DNA of 64,000 nt, taken from assembly GCA_937890765.1 (NCBI GenBank), contig CALADQ010000009.1:38946-102945 (forward strand). Reading direction: 5' to 3'. Position 1 is the first letter of the stretch. The number at the start of each line of letters is the position of its first letter. Made by a program: the position numbers and the translations under genes. Below, in pieces: positions 52,025 through 61,335 of the stretch. The notes beneath the pieces were generated by a model. It saw nothing but the letters and a program-made list of their open reading frames with translations. It searched no databases and had not been told where the DNA came from. The stretch is from an uncultured Candidatus Neoarthromitus sp. GTDB taxonomy: Bacteria > Bacillota > Clostridia > Clostridiales > Clostridiaceae.

Positions 52025-52845
52025 TATCTTATTCTTTCCTCCTCAAGTGGTTGCTTTCTATTTAAATCAAAACAATTTCCACTTTTTAAAACATGCATTT
52101 TAACGTTGAATAAACTTAAAGGAACTTCATTTTCTTGTTCTAGTAAACTACTATAAGTTAGGTTTCTCCCATCTATTATATAAACAGCACCTGAACCTAT
52201 CACATTAAAATATCCTTCTTTTTTATTTACTATTATTGCCGTATCTTCATCTATACCTATTCCAAGAACACTAGGATTTTCTGCAATAGCACCGAGTAAC
52301 CTACCAATCCTTCCCCTCTGTGCAAAATGCTGATCTATCATTACTCCTTGCATAAATCCAAGACCTGGACATTTTGATAAATTATGTTTTTTAGGAGAAG
52401 CATCATCAGGTCCTCTGACTATCATAGTTTCACTCATAACAGAAGCACCTGCAGACGTACCTGCAAATATACCTCCACCCTCATGAAACTTTTTCATTTC
52501 TTCATATAAAGGTGTACCCCCTATTAAACTGGTTATTTTAAGCTGATTACCACCTGTAAAAAATATTAATGAGGCTTTTCTTACCATATTTAAAAAATCT
52601 TTATCTTCACATTCTTCTCTCGAAGAAATGTCCAAAATTTCAACATTCTTAACACCAAGGTCATGAAACAAATTTTTATAATCATATCCTACTTCTTCTC
52701 CCAAATCAGAAGCTAATGTAGAAACTATCATTGTATCTTCATCTTTGTTTATCATATCAGCAACCTTCTTCAAAATTTCTCTATTGCCACTTTTGTCTTC
52801 AGCCCCGCCTATGATTATTAGTTCTCCATTAATAGTAGAATTCAT
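52024..52845 (-). CDS. cphB: Cyanophycinase
   Basis: Serine exopeptidase (family S51) that degrades cyanophycin to beta-Asp-Arg dipeptides. 273 residues: ELIIIGGAEDKSG at the start, FFTGGNQLKI, the nucleophile elbow IFAGTSAGASVMSE (about 125-138) and GLGFMQGVMIDQHFAQRGR. ATG behind GAGGTGAGAAG. First gene of the cphB-cphA pair, so synthesis and breakdown are transcribed together. Confidence 0.95.
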   Translation of the reverse strand: MNSTINGELIIIGGAEDKSGNREILKKVADMINKDEDTMIVSTLASDLGEEVGYDYKNLFHDLGVKNVEILDISSREECEDKDFLNMVRKASLIFFTGGNQLKITSLIGGTPLYEEMKKFHEGGGIFAGTSAGASVMSETMIVRGPDDASPKKHNLSKCPGLGFMQGVMIDQHFAQRGRIGRLLGAIAENPSVLGIGIDEDTAIIVNKKEGYFNVIGSGAVYIIDGRNLTYSSLLEQENEVPLSLFNVKMHVLKSGNCFDLNRKQPLEEERIR

Positions 52846-52993
52846 TAACTTCTCACCTCATACACCTTAATATTTTTAACCACTCTAAAAAATAATATTC
52901 ATAATTTTCTAATAATCCCTTTAACTCAAAATAAACCAAAGTATAGTATGTACAATTATATTTATTAAATACAATTGGCAATAAATTTTTTCA

Positions 52994-53022
52994 AAAATAA
53001 AAGCATAGTCAACGACTATGCT
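52994..53022 (-). terminator. Terminator after sipL
   Basis: Minus strand AGCATAGTC...GACTATGCT followed by TTTATTTTTG. Confidence 0.88.
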
Positions 53023-53028
53023 AAAAAC

Positions 53029-54582
53029 TTAAAATATGGCTTTTGAAGGAATTAAAAGCTTACTTCCTAAAATATTTTCATCTTGTTCTATATCATTAAT
53101 TCTACATATATCTTCAACGGAAACACAATACTTTTTAGCTATGCTCCACAAAGTATCATCTTCTCCAACGATATATATTATTACACTGCAATCTTTAACT
53201 AAGTTTTCTTCTTGAGTTTTGTACATATCAACTAATATATCTTTTTTGATTTCAGAATTAACATATATTTTTACGTTAACAATTGCTTTAACGCCTATAG
53301 TTTTTGCTTCAACGAAAGCATCTACACTTTCCAAATTGCATTTTACTAAAGCATCCATATCTATTTTAATATTTTCGTCTTCAAAATAAGTAGAGAATGG
53401 AATATCTTTAGATACGCTTAAAAATTCATTTTCATTTAGAGAACTTTTGTATATTATATCAACTTTTACAATTCCTTCAACTATAACTTTACCTTCAACT
53501 ATTTTTTTACTATTTAATATACATCTTCCTACTGTATAAGCTATAGAAAGTGGAGATTCAACTGAATCAATATTATCTTTAACTATTATATCCAAATCAT
53601 TACTACACTCTAAGAAATTCATTTTGTAAGTGTTCTTAACTAAATTAATCAAAGAATTTTTACTGTAGGCATCATCTATAATCGAAATTACATTTTTATT
53701 TAAAATCTTCAAATCGCATTTTAAATTTATATATACATTTATTACTCTGCTTTCTCCTGACTCATCTTCATCTATCATGTATTCAAATCCAGACAAATCC
53801 CAATTATCTATTCCAATCATATCAGGAGATATATCTTCAATATCTCTTTCATTGTTTAAATATATATCTTGTTCTAAATAACAAAGCTCTTCAAAACCTA
53901 AACCTTTATACAAAATCTTAACTTTACAATAAGCATTAAAAGAAATTTTATCATCTAAAAGCTTGCATTCTGTTTTATAAATTAGTGAATCACATGCTAA
54001 AATTTTTGATATAGCAGGCTTGTCCAAAGGAACATTCAATGAGCTTTCATTTGAAAATTCTTCTGTTAAAGTATTTTTTACTTCACAAAACTCCATATCT
54101 TTCATCAAAAGTTGAACATCATCTTGTTCTTCTAAATCGCACATTATATCTAATTCTAAAACTTCATTTGAAGTAGATTTAAATTTTAAAACTCCTTCTA
54201 TACTAACTTTTCTCTCGTTTAGTAATGAAGAATCCATATCCATAACTTCAACTTCAATGTTGTACAAACTTTCTTTTTTCATTCCAAAAGTTTCAACATA
54301 TAAATTAAACTTATCCGAATAAGAAACGTTATATGTATTGTTTTGGTCATCATCTTTTGAAGAATATATTATACTGTATACAATCTCGCCTTCTACAAAT
54401 ACTTTATCAATAAATGCTTCAGTATTATTAATTCTTGGTTCAACATCGATAAGCAATATTTTATTAACATCTGGATGCGTATCTGGAATTAAATATTCTC
54501 CCTTAACTGTAAATTCATTAACACCTTCTAACATTTTACCTTCGTAATTAATTTTTTGTTTTTTCATATTTATTTCTTCCAC
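53029..54582 (-). CDS. sipL: SipL-like spore coat morphogenetic protein (DUF3794 repeats plus LysM)
   Basis: 517 residues: repeated DUF3794 (SPOCS) domains across most of the length (for example GEYLIPDTHPDVNKILLIDVEP near residue 30 and VEGIVKVDIIYKSS later) and a C-terminal LysM (GEDDTLWSIAKKYCVSVEDICRIND, about 470-515). In Clostridioides difficile SipL binds the coat basement protein SpoIVA through LysM and is needed for coat attachment. I keep the GTG start at 54582 (GGAGG seven bases upstream); an ATG five codons later is possible. Own terminator, monocistronic. Confidence 0.88.
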   Translation of the reverse strand: MEEINMKKQKINYEGKMLEGVNEFTVKGEYLIPDTHPDVNKILLIDVEPRINNTEAFIDKVFVEGEIVYSIIYSSKDDDQNNTYNVSYSDKFNLYVETFGMKKESLYNIEVEVMDMDSSLLNERKVSIEGVLKFKSTSNEVLELDIMCDLEEQDDVQLLMKDMEFCEVKNTLTEEFSNESSLNVPLDKPAISKILACDSLIYKTECKLLDDKISFNAYCKVKILYKGLGFEELCYLEQDIYLNNERDIEDISPDMIGIDNWDLSGFEYMIDEDESGESRVINVYINLKCDLKILNKNVISIIDDAYSKNSLINLVKNTYKMNFLECSNDLDIIVKDNIDSVESPLSIAYTVGRCILNSKKIVEGKVIVEGIVKVDIIYKSSLNENEFLSVSKDIPFSTYFEDENIKIDMDALVKCNLESVDAFVEAKTIGVKAIVNVKIYVNSEIKKDILVDMYKTQEENLVKDCSVIIYIVGEDDTLWSIAKKYCVSVEDICRINDIEQDENILGSKLLIPSKAIF

Positions 54583-54669
54583 TTTTTTACCTCCAAGATT
54601 TAATTAATACATAATTATTTTTAATTATTAAAAAATATTCCTATGTTTATTTATAAAACTCAGAAATAA

Positions 54670-54700
54670 AAAATTAAAGCTTCCCAAAATTGGGAAGCAC
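54670..54700 (-). terminator. Terminator after veg
   Basis: A perfect palindrome GCTTCCCAAAA/TTTTGGGAAGC-type stem (54679-54698), followed on minus by TTTAATTTTTTATTT. Confidence 0.85.
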
Positions 54701-54746
54701 TTTAGATTTAATATGTACTACTTTTTAATCATTTGTAACTTACTTT

Positions 54747-54983
54747 TTAACTTGCATAAACTATCTGAACTGTATTAGTTAAAACATCGGAATAGCTATA
54801 CGTTACTATCCGTTGGGTGTCGTTTTCTAATCTTATTAAAAAGATACTTTGGTAAGTCTTTTCAATAACACCTTTATCCGTAAAAACTTTTCTCCTACCA
54901 CCATTAGCTTTTAAAGTAACCTTATGACCAATATGACTTTCTATATCCCGCTTTATTGATGCTAATGTCCTCACATCACCCAT
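54747..54983 (-). CDS. veg: Veg family protein
   Basis: 78 residues, MGDVRTLASIKRDIESHIGHKVTLKANGGRRKV, an SH3-like small protein of Firmicutes. In Bacillus subtilis Veg is abundant and promotes biofilm matrix gene expression and normal spore outgrowth; mechanism unclear. I start at the ATG at 54983 (GAGGGTG six bases upstream). Close to yabG as in Bacillus, which supports the assignment. Confidence 0.93.
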   Translation of the reverse strand: MGDVRTLASIKRDIESHIGHKVTLKANGGRRKVFTDKGVIEKTYQSIFLIRLENDTQRIVTYSYSDVLTNTVQIVYAS

Positions 54984-55137
54984 GGTTAACACCCTCTTTC
55001 CTAATTTTATTATAACACGACAAACTAATAATTGTCAAAAATTAGTACTTAAATATAATATTTCACCTTCAATACTATTTTAATCATATTAAATTATTAA
55101 CTTTATTAAATTTATATATTCCTAAAATTTTCAAAAA

Positions 55138-56025
55138 TCATGAATAAAATGATTTTGGGAAACCTTCTCTATATTTTCCGCGAGTTTGTATTCCACCAAT
55201 CCCACTAAATCCAGTTATAGTTTCATTTATAACATCATCTATCTTTACGGTTTTATCAATTGAGGTATTAAAAATTTTTGAGCAAATCAAAACAGGATCA
55301 AGACAATGAACAAGAACTCTTCTAGGAGAAGTTGCAAAATTCGCTCCACCTTCTATCAAAAGTTCATAACAACTTTGACAAGCTCCAGCAAAAATAACTA
55401 AATTATCCAAATTTCTTTCGTACTCTCTAAGCTTTCTAACACTGTCTAAAAAATATTTTGAATTTTTGTAAAAATTTAAATCCATATAATCGCTTATATT
55501 TTTACTCATACTATCATGTCCTGTTAAAACAACTATATCTGGCGTATAAAATTTAACTAAATCTATAATAACATCTGGTTGCCTACTTTCTTCAATACAC
55601 TCACCACACGCATTAACCATAAGTTCTTCATAAATATCAAGACATTTTTTCAAATATTCAAAATCTCCATCAACATGAAGTATTTTCCCACTTTTACCAA
55701 AATTAAATCCCTTTTTCTTAAAGCTTTTAATATTCTTTTCTTTATTTTTGGAAGAATCATCTCTAAAACTTAAATCTTCTCTTAATTTATACTTTTTCTT
55801 ATTTGAAGAAACTTTATTTATCTTTTCTCTAATTTCTTGAGATATCATATCATCAAATCTATCATCAACGATTTCTAAATCATTTTCTAAAGCATCAGCA
55901 ATAATACGTATGCTTTTTCCTTTCAAAATAAATTTTTTCACATTATCAACAATTTCTATATTGACAACTTTAAATTTTATATCCTTATTGTAAGATTTTC
56001 TAACTACAATATCTCCTATATCCAT
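55138..56025 (-). CDS. yabG: Sporulation-specific protease YabG
   Basis: About 295 residues, peptidase family U57, which processes spore coat and cortex proteins during late sporulation. MDIGDIVVRKSYNKDI at the start, a charged linker (about 80-110), then ILHVDGDFEYLKKCLDIY, DIVVLTGHDSMSK and FAGACQSCYELLIEGGANFATSP with the conserved His and Cys residues, ending GIGGIQTRGKYREG. I favour the ATG at 56025, seven bases after AAAGG; upstream in-frame ATGs at 56031 and 56040 are less well placed. Confidence 0.92.
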   Translation of the reverse strand: MDIGDIVVRKSYNKDIKFKVVNIEIVDNVKKFILKGKSIRIIADALENDLEIVDDRFDDMISQEIREKINKVSSNKKKYKLREDLSFRDDSSKNKEKNIKSFKKKGFNFGKSGKILHVDGDFEYLKKCLDIYEELMVNACGECIEESRQPDVIIDLVKFYTPDIVVLTGHDSMSKNISDYMDLNFYKNSKYFLDSVRKLREYERNLDNLVIFAGACQSCYELLIEGGANFATSPRRVLVHCLDPVLICSKIFNTSIDKTVKIDDVINETITGFSGIGGIQTRGKYREGFPKSFYS

Positions 56026-56089
56026 AAACATACCTTTCATTCATATTTTCTTATGTAAAAATATGAAGAAACATAAATTCATGATACTT

Positions 56090-56875
56090 TTATATCAAGT
56101 TTCTTCCTCCCATAATATTAAATCCTGAATCAACGTGAATTATTTCTCCAGTAACCCCTCTTGATAAATTGCTCATCAAAAATAGAGCAACATCTCCAAC
56201 TTCTGAAGGATCTGTAGCTCTTCTCAAAGGAGAATGCTTTTCAATTTCTTCTAATATCATGTTAAAATCTCCAACACCCTTAGCAGAAAGAGTTTTTATT
56301 GGACCAGCAGAGATTCCATTTACTCTTATATTTTTCTTTCCTAAATCATTCGCCAAATATCTAATGCTCATATCAAGCGAAGCTTTAGCAACACCCATTA
56401 CATTGTAATTTGGAACAACTTTTTCACTTCCATAATAAGTAAGCGTAACCACACTAGCTCCTTCAATCATAAAAGGCAAAACTTCTTTTATAACGCCAGT
56501 TAGTGAATACGCACTTATGTTTTGTGAAATCAAAAAACCATCACGAGTAGTATTTAAATAATCACCTCTGAGTTCATCCTTGTTTGCAAAAGCAATTGAG
56601 TGAACAAGCCCATGCACAACTCCAACTTCTTTTCCAATTATTTCGAAACAATTTTTTATGCTTTCATCACTTGCAACATCACATTCAACCATTAAATAAT
56701 CTTTTCCAAGAGTTGAAACTAATTTTTCAATATTTTTTTTAAATCTCTCATTAACATATGTAAAAATTATATTTGCATTAGCTTTATGTAAAGATTGAGC
56801 AATGTACCAAGCTATACTAAAATTATTAGCAACACCCATCAAAACAATATTTTTCTTATCAAGAGATATTTCCAT
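56090..56875 (-). CDS. fabI: Enoyl-[acyl-carrier-protein] reductase FabI
   Basis: Last reduction of the type II fatty-acid cycle. 261 residues, SDR fold with the FabI cofactor loop VLMGVANNFSIAWYIA (about 11-26), the catalytic Y-x6-K in YNVMGVAKAS, and a late ISAGPIKTLSAKG with the substrate loop. ATG behind AGGAGG. It is isolated from any fab operon and stands between two spore genes. FabI is the usual triclosan target. Confidence 0.95.
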   Translation of the reverse strand: MEISLDKKNIVLMGVANNFSIAWYIAQSLHKANANIIFTYVNERFKKNIEKLVSTLGKDYLMVECDVASDESIKNCFEIIGKEVGVVHGLVHSIAFANKDELRGDYLNTTRDGFLISQNISAYSLTGVIKEVLPFMIEGASVVTLTYYGSEKVVPNYNVMGVAKASLDMSIRYLANDLGKKNIRVNGISAGPIKTLSAKGVGDFNMILEEIEKHSPLRRATDPSEVGDVALFLMSNLSRGVTGEIIHVDSGFNIMGGRNLI

Positions 56876-56951
56876 AATATTCCTCCTAATTTAAAATTAA
56901 AAAACCCCTATTTTAAGTATTATTCTTATATATTTCCTATAAAATGTCAAT

Positions 56952-56988
56952 AAAAAATTAAAACGTGTAAAGCTCCATACACGTTTTA
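56952..56988 (-). terminator. Terminator after cotS
   Basis: Perfect ten-base stem AAAACGTGTA/TACACGTTTT followed on minus by AATTTTTTATT. Confidence 0.88.
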
Positions 56989-56992
56989 ATTA

Positions 56993-57997
56993 CTAAAATT
57001 TTATTGAAAATTCTTTTTTAAACTTATCTAAAAATTCTACATATTCTTCTCGTTCATTTATTAGTTTTTCAAATTGATTTACAAATGTATTTTGTCTAAA
57101 CAACATATCATTGTAGAAATATTTATTTGATATTCTCCAAAATCTTTGAGGAAATAACAAAAATCCATAAACCAAAAATATATCGTCATATCTAAGCTTT
57201 AAATTTTTATCGTAACTATCAATAATATTTTTACAAATATTAATATCCCAATTATTTTTCTTCAAAACTTTAGTTATAAAATTGGATATGTCATAACTTC
57301 TAACTTCTCTTTTACAGTAATCAAAATCCAAAACATTTATTTTATCATCACCATCTATAATTATATTGTGATGGGTATAATCGTGATGGCAAAAACTTTT
57401 TTCTTCTTCAACTTCCCTACAAATATCATAATATTTTGAAACTTCAAAAACATTATAAGCTTGTTTAGCAATTTCCTTATAGAATTCAAAATTTTTGATA
57501 TACATCATATCAACATCATTTTTCATTCCCTTTTTTCTAACCATATCTCTCATTTTATCAAATGATTTTATACGTTTATTCATAACATTCAACCATCTAT
57601 CTAAATCGCTTTTTAATTTAGAATGTTCAGGCGGTTCATATCCACGTGATGCTATGTGGAGATTTGCTAACATTTCTGAAGAAGCTTTTACCTCATCTAT
57701 GTTTAAAAAATCGCATTCTCTTCCATCTATCCATTGGGAGAGTGTATAAATGTCCTCGTTAACTATAGCATATGGATTTTTATCTATACTTAAATAAAAT
57801 CTGTCTATATTTGTAAAACCATTTTTAATTAAATGCTCTTTAGCGCCGTATATAAAAATTAATTTTTGAACTCCATAAGCTACTTTCTTTAAGCACATAT
57901 TCCCCTTGTTCGTTTTTAAAAAATAAATTCCCTTACTTGGCTTTATTAACTCTATTTTAAGATCAAACTGTCTTTCAATTTCAAACTCTCTCATCAT
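56993..57997 (-). CDS. cotS: CotS family spore coat protein (kinase-like fold)
   Basis: About 334 residues of the aminoglycoside-phosphotransferase/choline-kinase fold: the ATP-lysine region GIYFLKTNKGNMCLKKV, DIYTLSQWIDGRECDF, the catalytic-loop equivalent CHHDYTHHNIIID (about 220) and the metal-site VLDFDYCKREVRSYD. CotS proteins are coat or outer-spore components; whether they phosphorylate anything is unknown. The ATG at 57997 follows GGAGGTGAAGAGAGGT; the in-frame GTG at 58009 overlaps the Shine-Dalgarno. Divergent from a GT4 glycosyltransferase, a pair also common in clostridia and Bacillus (cotS-cotSA). Confidence 0.88.
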   Translation of the reverse strand: MMREFEIERQFDLKIELIKPSKGIYFLKTNKGNMCLKKVAYGVQKLIFIYGAKEHLIKNGFTNIDRFYLSIDKNPYAIVNEDIYTLSQWIDGRECDFLNIDEVKASSEMLANLHIASRGYEPPEHSKLKSDLDRWLNVMNKRIKSFDKMRDMVRKKGMKNDVDMMYIKNFEFYKEIAKQAYNVFEVSKYYDICREVEEEKSFCHHDYTHHNIIIDGDDKINVLDFDYCKREVRSYDISNFITKVLKKNNWDINICKNIIDSYDKNLKLRYDDIFLVYGFLLFPQRFWRISNKYFYNDMLFRQNTFVNQFEKLINEREEYVEFLDKFKKEFSIKF

Positions 57998-58054
57998 ACC
58001 TCTCTTCACCTCCTTTATAACAATATGTATACAAATTTAAAATTATTATTTTCA

Positions 58055-58083
58055 TTAACAATTTTAATTTATTTTAATACTAT
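58055..58083 (+). promoter_or_regulatory. Promoter-like boxes before the GT4 gene
   Basis: TTAACA (58055-58060), a 17-base spacer, TACTAT (58078-58083), in front of the gene starting at 58122. If the gene is sporulation-specific another sigma factor may be used instead. Confidence 0.45.
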
Positions 58084-58121
58084 AAAATTATAAAATTCTG
58101 ATGTTTGTGGAAGGTAAAATA

Positions 58122-59186
58122 ATGACCATAGCAATAGATGGAACAGCTGCTAAATTTTATAACGGAAGTGGAATAGGAAATTATTCTAAAGAATTAATCA
58201 AAAACATATTGCAAACAAATAACAATCATTTAATAGAAATTTGCTACAATGAAAAACCCAATTTCAATTTTAAAAATTCCTTTTGGGAATTGTGCAACTC
58301 ACCACTAAAATTAAATTCATTTTACGATTTAGTTTTAAACCTTCATAATGGAATAGGACTTCCTAATTTCAATTGCGAAAAAATAATTTCGACTATACAC
58401 GATATAATTCCTTCAAAAATTCCAAACACAGTTAGCGAATGCTATTTAAAAATTTATAACGAGAATATTTTTAAAATACTAGAGAAAAGCAATTTAATAA
58501 TAACCGTTTCTAAATTTTCCAAAAATGATATTATGAAAACTTTCTCGATTAAAGATAACAAAATCCACATAACATATTTATCTCATTCAGAAATCTACAA
58601 ACCTTTGGACAAAAATTTTTGTGAAAACTTTTTAAAATTAAAATACAAAATTGATTTTAAATACATTCTTTACGTTGGAAGCTTCAGTCCTCGAAAAAAT
58701 ATTTTAGGATTGATAGACGCTTTTTCAAAAATTTGTTGTAAAAATAATGAAATTAACTTAATAATCGTCGGTGTTAAAGGTTCATCGTACGAAATTTATT
58801 TAAACGAATGTATTAAACTTAAAATTACAAATCGCGTTTTCTTCACAGGATTTGTAAAAACATCTCACCTCCCATATTTTTATAACAATGCACTATGCTT
58901 TGTTTATCCATCTTTTTATGAAGGTTTTGGACTTCCGCCTTTAGAGGCGATGGCGTGCAAAACTCCCGTAATAACTTCTAATCTCACTTCGATGCCTGAA
59001 ATATTAAAAGACTCTCCTCTTTACGTAAACCCTTATGACCATCACGACATTTATGAAAAATTAAATTTAATTTTAAAAGATGACAATCTTAGAAATTTTC
59101 TCTCAGAAAAAGGATTTAACCATTCAAAAAATTTTTCTTGGAAAAACACATCACTAAAAACTCTTGACTTATTTGAAAAAATTTAA
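58122..59186 (+). CDS. Family 4 glycosyltransferase, possibly CotSA-like
   Basis: 354 residues, GT-B fold: MTIAIDGTAAKFYNGSGIGNYSKELI at the N-terminus, YVGSFSPRKNILGLIDAF, VFFTGFVKTSHLPYFYNNA, and the donor-site YPSFYEGFGLPPLEAMACKTPVITS (E-x7-E). It transfers a sugar from an NDP donor; acceptor unknown. I start at the ATG at 58122 with GAAGG seven bases upstream; the frame opening at 58101 would include the Shine-Dalgarno. Its divergent neighbour is cotS, so a role in coat or spore-surface glycosylation is a fair inference. Confidence 0.88.
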   Translation: MTIAIDGTAAKFYNGSGIGNYSKELIKNILQTNNNHLIEICYNEKPNFNFKNSFWELCNSPLKLNSFYDLVLNLHNGIGLPNFNCEKIISTIHDIIPSKIPNTVSECYLKIYNENIFKILEKSNLIITVSKFSKNDIMKTFSIKDNKIHITYLSHSEIYKPLDKNFCENFLKLKYKIDFKYILYVGSFSPRKNILGLIDAFSKICCKNNEINLIIVGVKGSSYEIYLNECIKLKITNRVFFTGFVKTSHLPYFYNNALCFVYPSFYEGFGLPPLEAMACKTPVITSNLTSMPEILKDSPLYVNPYDHHDIYEKLNLILKDDNLRNFLSEKGFNHSKNFSWKNTSLKTLDLFEKI

Positions 59187-59222
59187 AGCTCTAATATCTT
59201 TAAAAGACACTAGAGCTTTTCC
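59185..59222. terminator. Bidirectional terminator between GT4 and trxA
   Basis: AAAGCTCTA / TAGAGCTTT with further pairing TCTTTAAAAGA in the loop. Confidence 0.8.
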
Positions 59223-59226
59223 AAAA

Positions 59227-59541
59227 TTATATATTTGATTTTATAAATTCTTCTATATCTTTAGATGAATTTATTTTGTTAGGGGTAAGCCTACTTTTTT
59301 GTTCACCATTTTCATAAACAACCATAGTCGGAAGTCCCATAACTTTTTCCTTTATGGCAATCATTTTGTCATCTTCAACATTAAACTTAACAAACTTAAT
59401 TTTGTCTCCATACTTTTCAGAAAGTGAAACTATATCGTCCATCAATTGAACGCACTTTTGACAATTTGTTCCCCAAAAATCAACAAACACTAAACCTTCG
59501 CTTATTTCTTGTTTAAAATTATCTTTGCTTAACGCTATCAT
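59227..59541 (-). CDS. trxA: Thioredoxin with an unusual active site
   Basis: 104 residues, thioredoxin fold: FVDFWGTNCQKCVQLMDDI (about 19-37), VKFNVEDD, GLPTMVVYENGEQ with the cis-Pro. The redox motif is CQKC instead of CGPC, and the residue before it is Asn in place of the usual Trp-Cys context. It lies six bases downstream of trxB, so the two form a redox couple. Electron flow: NADPH to TrxB to this protein. Target proteins unknown. Confidence 0.88.
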   Translation of the reverse strand: MIALSKDNFKQEISEGLVFVDFWGTNCQKCVQLMDDIVSLSEKYGDKIKFVKFNVEDDKMIAIKEKVMGLPTMVVYENGEQKSRLTPNKINSSKDIEEFIKSNI

Positions 59542-59546
59542 AATTT

Positions 59547-60470
59547 TTACTCCTCATTTTCTAAATTTTCAATGTACTTCTCAGCCATCGTAGCCGCAAC
59601 AGCACCATCACAAGCAGCTGTTATTATTTGTCTAAGTCCTTTTTGTCTTAAATCTCCCGCAACAAAAACACCATCAACATTTGTTTTAGTATCTTCACCT
59701 GCAAGAACATAACCTGCTTCATCCAAATTTATTTTTCCTTTTATTATATCATTTATTGGATCGAGTCCAACAAAAACAAAACAACCTGAAACATTTAATT
59801 CACTAGTTTCTCCAGTAACAACATTTTTCAGAACAAGAGTTTCTAAAACTCCATCTCCCTTAGCTTCTTCAACAACAGTATCCAAAATAAAATCTATTTT
59901 TTCGTGGTTTTCAGCTCTTTTCAAAAGAGATTTAGCTGCTCTAAATCCTTGCCTTCTATGAATAATTTTTATAGTTCTTGCAAATCTAGTCAAATAAAGT
60001 GCCTCTGTAATAGCAGAATCTCCTCCACCAATAACCACTATATCTAAATCTTCAAAGAAAGCTCCATCACAAGTTGCACAATAAGAAACCCCCATACTTC
60101 TAAATTCATTTTCATTTTTAAATCCAGCAAGCCTAGGTTTTGATCCCATAGCAAGTATTAAACTTTTGCATTTAAATTCATTTTCATTAGTCTTGACAAT
60201 TTTTTCTTCAGAATCTAAATTCAATTCAATAACACTATCAGAAATTATTTCAACTCCAAAATTATGAGCTTGACTTTTCATTACATCTGATAGTTCTGGT
60301 CCTGTAATTTTAAAAACTCCAGGATAATTTTCTACATCATGAGTTGTAGCAACTTGACCTCCAAAACTTTCTTTTTCAATTAAAAGAGTTTTCAATTTCC
60401 CTCTACCTGCATAAAGAGCTGCTGAAAGACCCGCTGGCCCTCCACCTATAATAATAACATCATATAACAT
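59547..60470 (-). CDS. trxB: Thioredoxin reductase
   Basis: 307 residues, FAD/NADPH flavoprotein: N-terminal FAD loop IIGGGPAGLSAALYAGR, redox centre CATCDGAFF (about 134-142), the NADPH loop VIGGGDSAITEA and the phosphate-binding HRRQGFRA that indicates NADPH, and the final FVAGDLRQKGLRQIITAACDGAVAA. Full length. Operon with trxA; 13 bases after the degV stop. Confidence 0.96.
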   Translation of the reverse strand: MLYDVIIIGGGPAGLSAALYAGRGKLKTLLIEKESFGGQVATTHDVENYPGVFKITGPELSDVMKSQAHNFGVEIISDSVIELNLDSEEKIVKTNENEFKCKSLILAMGSKPRLAGFKNENEFRSMGVSYCATCDGAFFEDLDIVVIGGGDSAITEALYLTRFARTIKIIHRRQGFRAAKSLLKRAENHEKIDFILDTVVEEAKGDGVLETLVLKNVVTGETSELNVSGCFVFVGLDPINDIIKGKINLDEAGYVLAGEDTKTNVDGVFVAGDLRQKGLRQIITAACDGAVAATMAEKYIENLENEE

Positions 60471-60483
60471 TTAAAATTTCCCC

Positions 60484-61320
60484 CTAATCTTTCCTGATAA
60501 AAATACCCGTGCATTTATTACCAGAGTAAGCTCCGACAACACACCCAACATGCACAGCAAAATATTTGTATCCTCTTGAATCCAAATAAGATTTAATATC
60601 GTTTAATAAAACAGAACCCTTAGAATACACAATCCATATTTTAGTTTCTTGATCGATATCATTATCATTAATAAATTTAATTAAATATTCCAAGATGCTT
60701 TTTGTCTTTTTAAATTTATCTACTAGTATAAGTTCTCCTTCAATAACACTCAAAACTGGTTTTATTCCGAAAAAATTTCCTATCATTCCTACTGTTCTTC
60801 CAATTCTTCCTGCTCTTATTAGGTTGTATAAACTATCTATAATAACTCTAGATTTAATGGTAGGTATGCTTCTTTCTAAAAAAGAACAAATTTCATCAAC
60901 AGAACATCCCGACTTAACCATAACCCCACATTCATAGACAAGCATTCCTAATCCCCCGCCTACATTCAAGCTATCGTAAATAAAAATATCTTTGGTATCC
61001 AATATATTTTTAGCAATGGATGCTGATTGATACGTAGCACTTAATTTATTAGAAATATGAATAGAAATTATTTTGTACCCCTTGTTTAAGTAACTTTCGT
61101 ATACCTCTTTAAATACATCTGGATTAATATGTGAAGTTGTAGGAAAATCTTCCGTTTCAGTTATAATTTTATCAAGCTTATCAAATGTTATATCTACTCC
61201 ATCTTTATAAGAATTACAACTTATGTTTACAGAAAGAGGTATCACCTCGATATCAAATTCTTCTATGATATCTTTGGGAAGATCGCAAGTACTGTCTGTA
61301 ATAATTTTTATTTTCTCCAC
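60484..61320 (-). CDS. DegV family fatty-acid-binding protein
   Basis: 278 residues: IKIITDSTCDLPKDIIEEFDIEVIPLSVNI, TSHINPDVFKEVYESYL with the lipid-contact Ser after Thr, SIHISNKLSATYQSA and GRIGRTVGMIGNFFGIKPVL. Members (also called FakB) present bound fatty acids to FakA kinase in Firmicutes; no fakA is in this window. GTG start behind AAGGTGAG, rather distant, so the start is less certain. Confidence 0.9.
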   Translation of the reverse strand: MEKIKIITDSTCDLPKDIIEEFDIEVIPLSVNISCNSYKDGVDITFDKLDKIITETEDFPTTSHINPDVFKEVYESYLNKGYKIISIHISNKLSATYQSASIAKNILDTKDIFIYDSLNVGGGLGMLVYECGVMVKSGCSVDEICSFLERSIPTIKSRVIIDSLYNLIRAGRIGRTVGMIGNFFGIKPVLSVIEGELILVDKFKKTKSILEYLIKFINDNDIDQETKIWIVYSKGSVLLNDIKSYLDSRGYKYFAVHVGCVVGAYSGNKCTGIFIRKD

Positions 61321-61335
61321 TTTTATTTTCTCACC

